This document shows, in pieces, positions 27,740-39,800 of a stretch of 64,000 nt of DNA. Every line of letters starts with the position of its first letter. Within the stretch, counting starts at the first letter, position 1. The stretch lies in assembly GCF_014697105.1 (NCBI RefSeq), contig NZ_JACJRF010000024.1, positions 18,821 through 82,820 of the forward strand. The letters are read 5' to 3'. Under the pieces are notes generated by a model that saw only the letters and a program-made list of their open reading frames with translations, searched no databases and was not told where the DNA came from. Origin of the DNA: Anabaena subtropica FACHB-260. Lineage in GTDB: Bacteria > Cyanobacteriota > Cyanobacteriia > Cyanobacteriales > Nostocaceae. A program made the translations under genes and the position numbers.

Positions 27740-28522
27740 ATGCCTTACTTAGCCAAAATTTTCATCTACCCAATTAAATCCTTAGATGGGGTAGCAGTAG
27801 AGCAAACGCGAATCCTTGCCAGTGGCGCACTAGAGTATGACCGGGAATTGGCTATTTTTGACGAACATTCCAGGGTGGTGAATGGAAAACGCCATCAATC
27901 AATTCACCAATTGCGCTCATACTTTAACATCTCCTGTCAAACCTTCTCCCTGCAAATTCCTGGTAAAGATTCAGAATATATATTTGATTTACATAGGGAA
28001 AGAACAGCACTAACGTCCATATTGAGTGATTTTTTTGGTTTTACTGTCACCTTAGAGCAGAATTCTCTGACAGGATTCCCTGATGATTTAAAATCACCAG
28101 GTCCAACAGTAATTAGCACTGCAACTTTGTCAGAAGTAGCTTCTTGGTTTCCCGGTGTCAGCGTCGATGAAATACGCCGTCGAATGCGTGCCAATCTGGA
28201 AATTGGCGGCGTACCAGCTTTTTGGGAAGACCAATTATTTAGCGAATCAGGTGAGATGATTTCCTTTAGGGTTGGAGATGTGCAATTTTTTGGAGTTAAC
28301 CCCTGTCAGCGTTGTGTAGTTCCAACAAGAGATTCTTTTTCAGGTATCGCTTATCCAAATTTTCAAAAAATATTTGTCCAAAAGCGACAAGCTACTTTGC
28401 CACAGTGGGCTGCTTCATCTCGGTTTAAGCATTTTTATAATTTAAGCGTCAATACACAATTACCCAAATCAGAAGCAGGAAAATTTATCAGAATTGGTGA
28501 AAAAGTTGAAATTAGCTTATAG
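27740..28522 (+). CDS. MOSC domain protein
   Basis: 260 residues. An N-terminal MOSC_N beta-barrel region begins LAKIFIYPIKSLDGVAVEQ. The MOSC domain follows with the invariant Cys-containing motif NPCQRCVVPTRD (about 190-201). MOSC domains occur in molybdenum cofactor sulfurases and in molybdoenzymes that reduce N-hydroxylated compounds (known). The substrate is not evident. An unusual near-palindromic tandem repeat, not a clear ribosome binding site, precedes the ATG. Confidence 0.85.
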   Translation: MPYLAKIFIYPIKSLDGVAVEQTRILASGALEYDRELAIFDEHSRVVNGKRHQSIHQLRSYFNISCQTFSLQIPGKDSEYIFDLHRERTALTSILSDFFGFTVTLEQNSLTGFPDDLKSPGPTVISTATLSEVASWFPGVSVDEIRRRMRANLEIGGVPAFWEDQLFSESGEMISFRVGDVQFFGVNPCQRCVVPTRDSFSGIAYPNFQKIFVQKRQATLPQWAASSRFKHFYNLSVNTQLPKSEAGKFIRIGEKVEISL

Positions 28523-28967
28523 TAATCAGCTTTTTCTTTAAAAAAAAACATAAAACTACAATATTATTCATAATGAATTTCTCTCTAGAGTAAGAGTCCA
28601 GATTTAGAGAAATTTTCATCGTTGTTTACTGACTGCTATTTAGTGATAATAAAGACAATTTTTTAGTACGGAAGTTTTCGATTAATCAGTGTAAACATAT
28701 CTTGGACTTCATTCAATAATACATATTCATGTATTGTCAGATGAAATAGAACAAATTATGGTGTTATAACAAAGTCTAAGCCTTTATATCAGGAATAAAT
28801 ACCCCAGAAATAGGAATATATTTATACATACTCTAGTGTTTTTTATATAAGTATCAGCTATTTGCTTGATGCTTTTTGCTATTGTAAATAGTACTAACCT
28901 TTAATTTGAAGGTAGCTGATATATCGTAGATTCCCTGAAATTAGCATTGGGGAAATTTTTATAAATC
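28523..28967. other. AT-rich intergenic region
   Basis: A 445-bp gap. I see no gene, hairpin terminator or repeat worth naming. Confidence 0.5.
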
Positions 28968-30198
28968 ATGTTCGCCAAACTGCCGTCCATCAACTTCTGC
29001 TACTACTCAATTGGCAAAAACTTTGCCAGAATATCCCTCAGATTAGTTTTTATTATGCCATTTGCGTTGCAAATGTGTTTGGCAGTGGAACTAGTGAGAT
29101 ATCTAGTGTTGAAAAATGAACAGGAAATATTAATCAAATACTATGATGAACTGGGAATATTTGCTAATTCATTTAATATTATATCTAGAGATTTACAAAG
29201 ATTATTCAATACTGAAATAAACAAGAAAATTGAATTTATCTGTAGCGATCGCTCACAGCTAAAGAGATTAAAACTATTGCCAAAAATGCAAATTAGCAAT
29301 AATGAATTAGAAATGGGATTCTCCAGAAAGAATATACTTGTGAAACTCTTAAAAATTCCCATTTATGATGATTCTGGCAATATTGTCTTGGCGATCGCTA
29401 ATTTTAGTGACATCACCAAATGCGAGCAAACAGAGCATTTAGTAGCACAATATGATCATATCTTAAAAACTCAAGTTAATAGGCATACCAAAGAACTCAG
29501 ATTAGCCAATTTGCCAAAATACATCCAAACAGACGAAAGTAAACTACGTCAAGTCTTGCTCAATATTTTAGGCAATTCCATTAAGTTTACCGAAACTGGC
29601 AGTGTGACATTACGGGTTAAATTGGGAGCAGGGGAGTCTCAAGAGGTAGGAGGCCAGGGAGCAGCGCGAGGTGCGTGCGGTCTTCAATGCCACCCAAGAG
29701 GAGCAAATTCTCCTATCGGAGACGCTACGCGAATCCAAAAGAGGGAACAGAGGAGAGAAAAAAACTCATCTCTCAATTTCCAATCCCCATGCTTTAACTG
29801 CTCACGCTTTTGAAGAACAACGCCAGGCAATGCTTCCAACTTGTTGTGACGATTATATTTGCAAACCGTTTGTACAGGAGGTATTACTAAATAAAATCCA
29901 ACAACATCTAGGCGTAAAATATGTATGCCAAGAAGCTATTGCTAAAAATACAGATATGGATTCAAAAATCCCAGCATTACCCAGTGAAGCCGAAGTTCTA
30001 TGGTATGTATAGCAAATGTCCGTAGATTAGCGTAAAAATATATACTATCCTGTAGCAAGCTGTAGTGATGACCTAATTGTAGAGTTAATCCAGCAAATTT
30101 CTCCAGAGAAAAATCTGATTTTCCATTTTTTTAAGGATTTAGCCAATAACTATCAGTTTGAGAAGATTATGGCACTAACTAGAACAAATCCAGAATGA
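28968..30198 (+). pseudogene. hybrid sensor histidine kinase, broken by deletions
   Basis: The remains appear in the expected order. An N-terminal membrane segment (about residues 21-45) precedes a PAS-type region ending DITKCEQTEHLVAQ. The sequence then jumps straight to the ATPase N-box (DESKLRQVLLNILGNSIKF, about 29530-29590), with the phospho-acceptor His domain missing. A repeat-bearing junction follows (29620-29760, including GGAGACGCTACGCGAA). In a second frame comes the end of a receiver domain (LTAHAFEEQRQAML, then CDDYICKPF). The last 44 codons (30067-30198) are in frame to TGA. That stop overlaps the ATG of the next gene as ATGA, showing the original coupled operon. Not functional as a kinase. 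Confidence 0.85.
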
Positions 30199-32030
30199 AT
30201 TATAAGCAGTTAGACCCATACAAAAAAGATATTTTAATTATTGATGATATGGCAGATAATCTGCGTGTATTATCGTCAATTCTTACTAGGGAAGGATACA
30301 ACGTCCGCAAAGCTTTAAACTGGCAAATGGCTTACACTGCTTGTCAAACATTATTACCAGATTTAATTTTACTTGATATCATGATGCCAGAGGTGGATGG
30401 TTATGAAGTTTGTCAAAAATTCAAAGCTTGGGAACTGACTGCTGATATCCCAGTGATTTTTATTAGTGCTTTAGATGATGTTTTTGATAAAGTTAAGGCT
30501 TTTAAAGTTGGTGGAGTAGATTACATCACTAAACCTTTTGAATTGGGTGAGGTATTAGTACGTGTCAAAAATCAAATAGAATTGCGAACGGCAAGACTAG
30601 AAATATTAACTCTCAATGCTGAATTAGAGCAACGGGTAAAACAGCGAACTTGGGAGTTAGAAAAAGCTTTACAAACACTGCAAATAGAAGTTAATGCGCG
30701 TCAAAAATTGCAAAATAAACTGCTAGAGATGGCGCTGCATGATGCTCTTACTGGTTTACCGAACAGAATTTTGTTCATTAGGCGATTAGAAAAAGCTTTA
30801 AATCGTGCTAAACAAGAATTTAATTATCAGTTTGCAGTGCTTTTTTTAGACTGCGATCGCTTCAAATTTGTCAATGATTCTTTAGGACATTTAGTAGGAG
30901 ATGAATTACTGATTGCCGTTGCTCAACGTCTCCAAGCCTGCCTTACACCAGACGCTACTCTAGCAAGATTGGGTGGTGATGAATTTGGTATTTTGCTAGA
31001 AGACATGAAAGATATCCGCATGGTAATTCAAATAGCAGACCGTATCTTACAACAATTATCTATAACTTTTAAATTGTCCAGATACGAAGTTTTTATGAAT
31101 GTCAGTATTGGCATTAATTGGGGTCATAGCGGCTATGAACAACCAGAATATTTGTTACGAGATGCCGATACTGCTATGTATCGAGCTAAAGACTTAGGAA
31201 GAGCTAGATATCATGTTTTTGATCCAGTAATGCACCAGGAAGTTATCAAAGCTTTAGAAATGGAAAATGATTTGCGGAGGTCTGTTGAAAAGCAAGAATT
31301 TGTCATTTATTATCAGCCAATTATTTCTTTAATTACCGGGAAAATTGCTGGATTTGAAGCACTTGTTCGCTGGCAACATCCAACTAATGGTTTAATTTCT
31401 CCTACAGAATTTATTCCTGTAGCAGAAGAAACAGGTTTAATTAATGCTATTAACACATGGGTATTGCGGTCAGCTTGTCAGCAACTACGCATCTGGCAAT
31501 CTCATCCAGCAACTCCCAAAAATTTAACTATTAGTGTCAATTTAAGTGCCAAATTATTTTTGCAGTCTAACTTTATATCACAAATCGACCAAATTATTCA
31601 TGAAACTAATATAAATCCATCGAGCTTAGAACTGGAAATTACAGAAACTGTAATTATGGAAAACAATAATGAAATCAAAATAATTCTTCAGCAATTAAAA
31701 GAGCGTGGCATTAAACTAATTATGGATGATTTTGGCACAGGTTATTCATCTTTAAGTTACTTACACATATTCCCTTTTAATGCCTTGAAAATTGATAAAT
31801 CATTTGTCAATAGGATGTTGGACAATCAAGAAAATATGGGTTTAGTGCCTGCAATGATTAGCATTGCAGGATCTATGGGAATGGCGGCGATCGCAGAAGG
31901 AGTAGAAACCCAAGAGCAATTAGAACAACTGAAAACTTTAAAATGTGATTTTGCTCAAGGATATCTGTTTTCTAAACCCATTCCCCAAAACTTGGTGATG
32001 AATTTTATTGCTTCAGCAACTCAATGGTAA
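30195..32030 (+). CDS. response regulator with GGDEF and EAL domains
   Basis: 611 residues. The receiver domain (about 10-130) has DDMADN, the phospho-acceptor LILLDIMMP and the Lys motif YITKPF. A coiled linker follows. The GGDEF domain has LARLGGDEFGILLED, so the diguanylate cyclase site looks intact. The EAL domain has FEALVRWQHP, ETVIMENN and DDFGTGYSSL, so the cyclic-di-GMP phosphodiesterase site also looks intact. Phosphorylation by a cognate kinase should switch turnover of cyclic-di-GMP. The upstream partner kinase is a pseudogene whose stop overlaps this start, so the protein is now orphaned or served by another kinase. Confidence 0.93.
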   Translation: MNYKQLDPYKKDILIIDDMADNLRVLSSILTREGYNVRKALNWQMAYTACQTLLPDLILLDIMMPEVDGYEVCQKFKAWELTADIPVIFISALDDVFDKVKAFKVGGVDYITKPFELGEVLVRVKNQIELRTARLEILTLNAELEQRVKQRTWELEKALQTLQIEVNARQKLQNKLLEMALHDALTGLPNRILFIRRLEKALNRAKQEFNYQFAVLFLDCDRFKFVNDSLGHLVGDELLIAVAQRLQACLTPDATLARLGGDEFGILLEDMKDIRMVIQIADRILQQLSITFKLSRYEVFMNVSIGINWGHSGYEQPEYLLRDADTAMYRAKDLGRARYHVFDPVMHQEVIKALEMENDLRRSVEKQEFVIYYQPIISLITGKIAGFEALVRWQHPTNGLISPTEFIPVAEETGLINAINTWVLRSACQQLRIWQSHPATPKNLTISVNLSAKLFLQSNFISQIDQIIHETNINPSSLELEITETVIMENNNEIKIILQQLKERGIKLIMDDFGTGYSSLSYLHIFPFNALKIDKSFVNRMLDNQENMGLVPAMISIAGSMGMAAIAEGVETQEQLEQLKTLKCDFAQGYLFSKPIPQNLVMNFIASATQW

Positions 32031-32033
32031 TTT

Positions 32034-32860
32034 GTAAGGATTCAGGTAAAAGAGTATTGACAAAGGGGACATTGGAGGTAGAGTATCACAAATATGAACC
32101 AAAACCTGCCTCAAGAACTAGATAGAGAAAGCTTGAACCAGCTGTCGAAGGAAGAACTGGTAGAGATAATCATTGAGCAGAGCAAAGTAATACGTAAGTT
32201 ACAGAAAATCATCTACGAACTACAGCAAGAAATAGAACGTTTAAAAGTCAGTAGAGATTTAGACAGTTCTAACTCATCAAAGCCACCATCTGGAGACATT
32301 CACAAAAAGAGCGAAAACAAAAAAGTTCCTCCCCAAGAGGAATCAAACCAGCCGAAAAAGAAACCAGGTGGGCAGCCAGGACATCAAGGTAAGACTCGTA
32401 AGGGTTTTGGTAGAGTAGATCGCTATGAAATCTTACGACCGACTGAGTGTGCCTGTTGTGGTCAAAAAGCATTTGCTCACACGGCAGTAAAAGTAAAAAA
32501 ACAGTCTGTAGCGCAACTAGTGGAGCGTCCCATTGAAATAGTTGAGTATCAACGCCATACGTGCCAGTGTGAGTGCTGTGCCCATCAATGGTGGTATTTC
32601 CTTGAAAACCCTGAAGTTCCCCCTGATAACAATCAGGCTGAACGTTCGCTACGTTTGGCTGTCACGAAACGCAAAGTTAGCGGTGGTTCCCGTTCGATGG
32701 AGCGGTTTCAACACACTGCCAATTTGTTGACAGTGGTGCAGACTTGTCGCCGTCAAGGCAGATCTGTCATTGATTTTTTTGCACAAGCTCTAATTGCTGG
32801 CTCTAATAATTATCAGTCTAGCCCTTCTTTGCTTCCGCAATATTAGACCTGAATCCTTAC
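32034..32860 (+). mobile_element. IS66-type element, internally deleted, 827 bp
   Basis: GTAAGGATTCAGGT (32034-32047) and ACCTGAATCCTTAC (32847-32860) are perfect 14-bp terminal inverted repeats enclosing one transposase remnant. Full IS66 elements are about 2.5 kb. I see no matching 8-bp target duplication at the flanks (GGTAATTT versus GATCAGTT), which suggests later deletion. The right end sits inside an XRE gene. The left end lies four bases after the stop of the EAL gene. Confidence 0.85.
32094..32846 (+). pseudogene. IS66 family transposase lacking its catalytic core
   Basis: The N-terminal leucine-rich helix (IRKLQKIIYELQQEIERL), the SNSSKPPSGD motif, the basic GGQPGHQGKTR and the zinc-finger cysteines (CACCGQK) are present. 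After CCAHQWWYFLENPEVPP the sequence joins directly to the C-terminal NNQAERSLRLAVTKRKVSGG part. The central DDE integrase region (some 250 residues) is gone but the frame is kept, leaving a 250-residue protein. Such a product could still bind element ends but not transpose. Confidence 0.9.
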
Positions 32861-33012
32861 GATCAGTTCAAGTGCTAGCAACACTTGCAGGAATTTCTAC
32901 TGCTTATTGGTATCAAATAGAACAAGATAAAAGGCAATGGATATCTGAAGAAACCTTGCGTGGAATTGAACAAGCTCTGGGTATGAACTTAGGGGTGCAG
33001 TTTGATGATTGA
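32861..33012 (+). pseudogene. XRE-type regulator, N-terminus removed by the IS element
   Basis: The remaining frame reads VQVLATLAGISTAYWYQIEQ and then LRGIEQALGMNLGVQFDD before TGA. This is the second half of an XRE helix-turn-helix domain. The first helices and start codon have been replaced by the IS66 right end. Confidence 0.8.
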
Positions 33013-33142
33013 TCCTGCTGCCATAAGCTTTAATAGACTTTCTTATATTTCTCTGAGCAAGTGATCGCAACTATCCACAAAACCAAGAATCCACTTGTGA
33101 TTGCCTTTGAGCAAACACCATTGAACCAAAATAGGTGGAATC

Positions 33143-33388
33143 ATGAGCAGATCACCATCCCACAAGCGCAACAAAGCCGTCTCTGCCGCATCCAGTAATT
33201 TACAGCGACCAGTAAACCCAGGCGATCCAGCTTCAGTAACTATTGATGTATCTGCTGTTGAGGTTCCCGAACTGAGTGAGGAAGAAGAACGCGATCGCCT
33301 TCACCTAGAACGCAAAGTAGAACGGGCGTTTTTTGAGGCGAGGAAGGCGCTCTCTGCTTGCCTGCCGAGTGTGAGCAGATGCGGGTGA
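33143..33388 (+). CDS. hypothetical protein, 81 aa, probable truncated gene
   Basis: Residues 1-30 are Ser/Asn/Pro-rich; residues 45-68 form an acidic to basic helix (LSEEEERDRLHLERKVERAF). The ending FEARKALSACLPSVSRCG departs from the FFEAGKALxELRDxRLYR pattern I associate with plasmid-borne Nostoc proteins. The gene therefore seems to be cut or to have acquired repeat sequence near 33345. An AGGTGG ribosome binding site precedes the ATG. Function unknown. Confidence 0.5.
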   Translation: MSRSPSHKRNKAVSAASSNLQRPVNPGDPASVTIDVSAVEVPELSEEEERDRLHLERKVERAFFEARKALSACLPSVSRCG

Positions 33389-33549
33389 TTTGCGATCGCA
33401 TCGCTCGAATATACTCAGAATCACTAGAGGAAACAGTCAAAAGTCTGTTGCAGTCGTTGGGTAAGCTGAATCGCCCTTATCTTACGGCGGTGGAAGAAAA
33501 ATTGTTGAGTGTTCTGGAGTCTGAATATGGCAGAGAGATAACACCCTAA
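33358..33549 (+). CDS. hypothetical 63-aa fragment
   Basis: The frame overlaps the preceding one by 31 bases and encodes a helical segment (RVICDRIARIYSESLEETVK, then LTAVEEKLLSVLES). It may be the displaced C-terminal part of the same or another gene. I do not recognise the family, and no ribosome binding site is obvious. Confidence 0.35.
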   Translation: MPAECEQMRVICDRIARIYSESLEETVKSLLQSLGKLNRPYLTAVEEKLLSVLESEYGREITP

Positions 33550-33682
33550 GCAATTTTGGCAATTTGGCAACTAATGTCTTTTGGTTGCAGTTCCAATGGA
33601 GATACCAACACAACGGGACAGTGAAGAAGTTGTACGAGGGAAAAGATAAAACTTCACTTCCCGCTTCTTGACATCCAGCTAT

Positions 33683-33768
33683 GCCAGTTGTTTAATTGAG
33701 TGCTGTAGAACCCCTCTACATGATTGATACAGCGCTCAACAGAGTTCAGTTAAGGCTCTACAACTGGC
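33683..33768. promoter_or_regulatory. nested inverted repeats upstream of the giant kinase gene
   Basis: An outer pair GCCAGTTGT (33683-33691)/ACAACTGGC (33760-33768) encloses an inner pair TTGAGTGCTGTA (33696-33707)/TACAGCGCTCAA (33728-33739), the latter with one mismatch. The element ends 75 bases before the ATG at 33844. It may be a structured leader, operator or terminator of upstream transcription. Confidence 0.6.
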
Positions 33769-33843
33769 TAGAAATGAACAAAACCAAATAGAACCTCAAA
33801 AAATGAGAAATGTAGATAGCTGGATTGCTGTATAGTTTGAGTT

Positions 33844-36800
33844 ATGCCAGATTATACTCCCAAGAGTTGCTCTATGATTGCTCTAACTGGTATTGCCATC
33901 CAAGACAAGATATACGAAAGTTCTAATTCTCTGGTTTATCGAGGCATTAGAGAGGATGGAGTAGGGATCATCGTAAAAATGCTAAAGTTTGATTATCCCT
34001 CACCTCAAGAACTGACTCGCTACAGACAGGAATATAAAATTATTCGTTCCCTCAATCTGGAAGGAGTTGTCAAGGCATACAGCCAGCAAGACTATCAACG
34101 CACTCTGGTGATTATCTTAGAAGATTTTGGGGGAGAGTCCCTAGAGCAATGGATGCATAAGCGCCCAGATATCTTTTGCCCCATGCCTTTATCCACTTTT
34201 CTAGGACTTGCGATCGCCCTCACAGACATTCTAGGCAGAATCCATGCAGCCAATGTCATTCATAAAGATATCAACCCTGGAAACATAGTCTTTAATCTAG
34301 ATACTGGCGTTGTCAAAATTATTGACTTTGGGATTGCAACCCAATTTAACCGCACGAATCCGACGTTCAAAAGTCCCCATGTGTTAGAAGGCACGCTTGC
34401 CTATCTGTCGCCAGAGCAAACCGGGCGAATGAACCGGATGCTCGACTATCGCACCGATTTCTACTCGCTAGGCGTAACCTTCTACGAACTGTTAACTGGA
34501 CAGCTACCGTTCCCCACTCAAGACATCCTGGAGCTAGTTCATTGTCATATTGCCAAACCGTCGATTCCTGTGCATAAATTGAACGCTACAATTCCCAAAC
34601 CCATTTCAGGCATAATTTTGAAGTTGATGGCGAAAAATGCGGAGGATCGCTATCAAAGTGCCTGGGGCATCAAAGCGGATCTAGAACACTGCGCCGGGCA
34701 ACTGGCAGAAATGGGTCAGATCAACGCCATGTCGTTGGGACTACAAGATGTTTCAGAACAGTTTTGCATTCCTCAGAAACTGTATGGGCGAGAAGCGGAG
34801 ACTAAAGCATTATTGGCGGCGTTTGACACAGTGGTTAGAAAACAGACGTTTGGCGAAATTTGTCAACTAGAGTCAGGCATAGAAAATGCTCAATTCAATG
34901 TCGAACTCATGCTCGTTGCTGGTTACGCTGGCGTTGGCAAAACAGCATTGGTGCAAGAACTCTATAAACCCATCACAGCAAAGCACGGCTATTTCATATC
35001 GGGTAAATTTGACCAATTCAGGCGCAATATTCCCTACAGCGCCATTGTGGATGCCCTGCAAAAGTTGGTGCAGCAACTTCTGGGGGAACCGGATGAGCAA
35101 GTGCAACAGTGGCGATCACGTCTACTCACTGCTTTGGGAAGCAACGGACAAATTATCGTAGATGTCATTCCCGAAGTTGAGTTCATTATTGGCAAGCAGC
35201 CACCTGTGCCCGAAGTTGGAGCAACAGAATCACACAATCGCTTCAATCTCACGTTTCAAAGGTTTGTGCGGGCGTTTTGTGCAAAAGAGCATCCCCTGGT
35301 CGTCTTTTTAGACGATCTACAGTGGATCGATTCTGCGACGCTGAAGTTAATTGAACTCATATTGCTTGACGAGCAAACTCAATCTCTGTTTTTGATCGGA
35401 GCCTATCGAGATCATGAAGTATCTCCAACGCATTCATTAATTTTGATGCTGGAGAGCTTGCGAAAGCAGGGGGCAGCGCTTCAAGAAATTACCCTGACTC
35501 CTTTAACACTGGAACCGTTGACTCAACTGGTGGCTGAGACATTACATCGCAATCCTGATACCGTTCGTTCCTTAGCCCAAGTCGTGTTGCGTAAAACCGA
35601 GGGCAACCCTTTCTTTGTTGGTGAATTTTTGAAGCTGCTGCATAGCGAAAACCTGTTAACCTTTGATGCCCAACAGTTGAGTTGGCAGTGGAACTTAACT
35701 GAGATTGAAGCTCAAGATATCACTGATAATGTGGTGGAGTTACTGCTGCGTCAATTGCAAAAATTACCGGAAGCAACACAGCAAACTCTCTGCATAGCGG
35801 CTTGTGTTGGGTCTGAGTTTGATTTAGAAACGTTGGCGATCGTTTGCGAAAAATCACCAAAAGCAATTTTCCAGGATCTACTAGCAGTAATACAAGCGGG
35901 ATTAATTCAACCTCTGTCTGAATTGGACGAAGATTTGTTAGTTCAAGAGTATAAGTTTCTGCACGATCGCGTTCAGCAAGCGGCTTATGCTCTGATTGAT
36001 GAATCGCACAAACAGGTTGTTCATCTCCAAATCGGTCGCAATTTGCTCGAAAAAACTTCACCAGAGCAACGATCTGATCGGTTGTTTGAAATCATCGATC
36101 ATCTCAATCAAGGACTTGAGCTAGTCACTGCTCGATCAGAACGAACTGAAATTGCCAGATTGAATTTAATGGCAGGTCAGAAAGCAAAGGCAGCAACGGC
36201 TTATGAAGCAGCTTTTAAGTATTTCACTACAGGGCTTAAACTCCTCAATTCAGAGAGTTGGCAAAGTGAATATGACCTCACCTTAGCGCTGTACTCAGAA
36301 GCAGCAGAAGCGGCGTATCTCCAGGGTCGCTTTGATGAGATGGAACAGTTGGTGGAAGTGGTACTCGCTCGTGCTAAGACAGTGGTTGACAAAGTGCAGG
36401 CTTACGATAGCAGCATTCAAAGATATTTGTCACAGGGCAACCTGAAAGAAGCACTAAAAACTGGATTGGAAGCGTTAAAGCTCTTGGGAATAGATTTAAT
36501 AGAAAATCCAAGTCAGGCAGATATTCAAAGGGAATTGGAGTCAACGGCTGCATTACTCGCCCAACGAGAAATCGAAAACTTGATTAATTTACCAGAGATG
36601 ACTGCACCAGAACCGCTAGCAGCAATGTCAATCCTAGCGAATATAGGGTCTGCTGCATTTATAACGTTACCAGCACTGGTGATACTGATTGCTTGCAAAA
36701 TGGTGAATTTATCAATCAACTACGGCAATGCTACCTGGTCACCACTGAATTATGCTGGCTACGGGTTTGTTCTATGTGGAGTTGTTCAAGACATTGAACT

Positions 36801-39800
36801 CGGCTATAAATTTGGTCAATTGGCTCTTAGCTTAGCGGAACGATTGAATACCAAAAAAGGCAAGGTTAAAGCATTACACGTATTTAGTTACCATGTTATG
36901 CAATGGAAAGTACATCTTAAGGAGACGATACCACTGCTGGTTGAGGTTTATCAGGAAGGAGTGGAAACCGGAGACTTTGAAATCGCTAGTTATGTTGCAT
37001 ATACCGTGTGCCACCACTCGTTTTTCGTCGGTGAGTCACTCACCCAACTGGAACAGAAAATGGCAACCTACAGCAAAGCGGTTGATCGAATCAGACGGGA
37101 AAGCCCCTCGACTTGGATTGCGATAGTGTGGCAGACCATTCTTAATTTGTTAGATAGGTCTCTTAATCCCAGTCACTTAGTTGGTCGGGTGTTTAATGAA
37201 GAGGAGGCGTTACCACACGCTATTGCAGTTAAAGATGGAATTGCAATTCAAATACTCTATTTGCACAAAGTCATGTTGTGTTATCTATTTGAAGAACACC
37301 ATCAAGCTGTAAAGACTGCTATTTTGGCAAGGCGACATTTTGAAGAAGCGTCGGCAATAAAGCTTTTACCTGTATTCTGTTTCTATCATTCTCTAGCGCT
37401 TTTGAGCTTATTGCTTGATGCTTCAAACTCTGAAAAAACAGCCTGGCTAAACTGTGTTAGCTCCAACCAAGAAAAGGTGAAGAAATGGGCAGAACACGCC
37501 CCAATGAATTATCTACATGAATTTTATCTAGTCGAGGCAGAGAAAGCACGAGTCTTAGGGCAATTTTTTGAGGCTGAAGAGTTTTATGAACGAGCGATCG
37601 CAGGTGCTACTGAGCATGAGTTGATCCAGGAAGAAGCACTCGCGTATGAATTAGCGGCTAAACATTATCTGGCGCGAGGTCGAGAAAAAATTGCTCAAAC
37701 CTACATGAAAGAGGCGCACTATTGCTACGATCGCTGGGGCGCGATCGCTAAAGTTAAAGACTTAGAACAACGCTATCCACAGTTCTTTTCTCCGTCGTCT
37801 AGAGCCGCTTCCGCATCAGTTCCTATTACTGCTGAAACTATCACTAATCCCTTACATACTGCTTTCGATTTAGCAGCAGTGATGAAAGCTTCACAGGCGA
37901 TTTCTCGTGAAATTGAACTGAAGCAATTGCTGCGATCGCTGATGCAAATTTTAATTGAGAATGCTGGCGCACAAACCGGATATCTGATTTTAGAAAACTC
38001 AGGAGAATGGTCGATTGAAGCGGCTTGTGAACTCAATACCGATGAGAATGCTTGTGCGACTCAGGTGTTACAGTCTATTCCAATTGCCGAGCAATTGCCA
38101 GAATCAATCATTCAATATGTGATTCGGACTCTGAAGCCTGTCATCTTAAATGATGCGACTCGTGAAGGTGCTTTTATTAATGAGCTATACATTCAACAGA
38201 ACCAGCCTCAATCTATTTTCTGTTTGCCGCTGCTGAATCAAGCCAAACTGGTCGGTGTATTGTATCTAGAAAATCGGTTAGCAGCTGGAGTATTTACACC
38301 AGAGCGATCGCAGGTCTTGCAGCTATTATCGACTCAAGCAGCGATCGCCATCGAAAATGCCAACCTTTACTCAGAACTGCGGGCTAAGGAAAGCAAGATC
38401 ACCCAGTTCCTCGAAGCGATTCCGGTGGGAATTGCGATCGTGGATGCGGCGGGTCGCCCTTACTATACCAACCAATGCGGCAATCAACTCACGGGCAAAG
38501 AAACTGATACTTCCATCGCACCGGAGCAGATATCAGAGGCTTATCAGCTTTATGTAGCGGGAACGGATCAAATCTATCCAGCGGAGAGCTTGCCTATTGT
38601 GCGGGCATTAAGGGGCGAACGCATTAGGACTGAAGATATAGAAATTCGTCGAGATCATGTCACAATTCTAATTGAGGCACGGGGAACACCAGTTTTTGAT
38701 CGACAGGGCAATATCACTTATGCGATCGCTACCTTTCAGGACATTACAGAGCGCAAACAAGCCGAGAAACTCCTAGCCGACTACAACTGCACTTTAGAGC
38801 AACAGGTCGCAGAACGAACTGCTGCGTTACAACGCAGTGAAGCCAAGTTCCGAACTATCTTTGAAAACTCGCAGGTTGGCATCTACCGAGTCCGCCTCTC
38901 GGATGGATTACTTCTCGATGCCAATCAACGCCATGCCAATTTGTTTGGCTTTGATTCACCAGAGGAGATAATTGGGCTTGAACACGTCATAGGCTATTAT
39001 GCAGATCCCAGCGATCACCAACACCTCATTGAGTTGCTTAAGCGGGATCGGGAAGTGCGAAGCTTTGAAGCCCAGATGCGAAAACGAGATGGGACTTTGT
39101 TTTGGGGGCTTTTCTCTCTTTATCTGAATGTAGACAATGACTATATTGAAGGGGTGGTTGCAGATATTAGCGATCGCAAACAAGCAGAAGCCGCTCTACA
39201 AAATAGTGAAGAACGGCTGCGCCTGGCACTAACAGCCACAAATCAGGGACTCTACGATCTCGATTTAAAAACTGAAGAAAGAATTGTTAACCCAGAATAC
39301 GCTTTAATGCTGGGCTACAATCCAGCAACATTCCACGAAACCATTTCTGAATGGATTGCTCGTTTGCATCCTGATGACAGAGAATCAGTTGTCGCAACCT
39401 ACCGTGCTTACATTGCTGGAGAAATCCCCAGCTATCGAGCAGAGTATCGCCAGCATACCCAGAATGGTCACTGGAAATGGACTCTTTCTGTTGGCAAAAT
39501 TGTTGCCTGGGACGAATCAGGTCAACCCATGCGGATGTTGGGAACCCACGTTGACATTAACGATCGCAAGCAAGCAGAAGAAGCCCTACAAGCCTCAGAG
39601 TCAAAGCTACGGACTCTAATTGAGGCAATTCCCGATCCATTATTTGTACTGACTGCTGAAGGGCGATTCCTTGAAATAATGGTACTGGAACAAAATCTGC
39701 TATGGCAACCCTTTGAGGAGATGATTGGTAAAACCATGCATCAGCTCGGAAGGGAACAAGCCGATGAATTTCTAGGTTATATTCAGCAGGTGCTGAGAAC

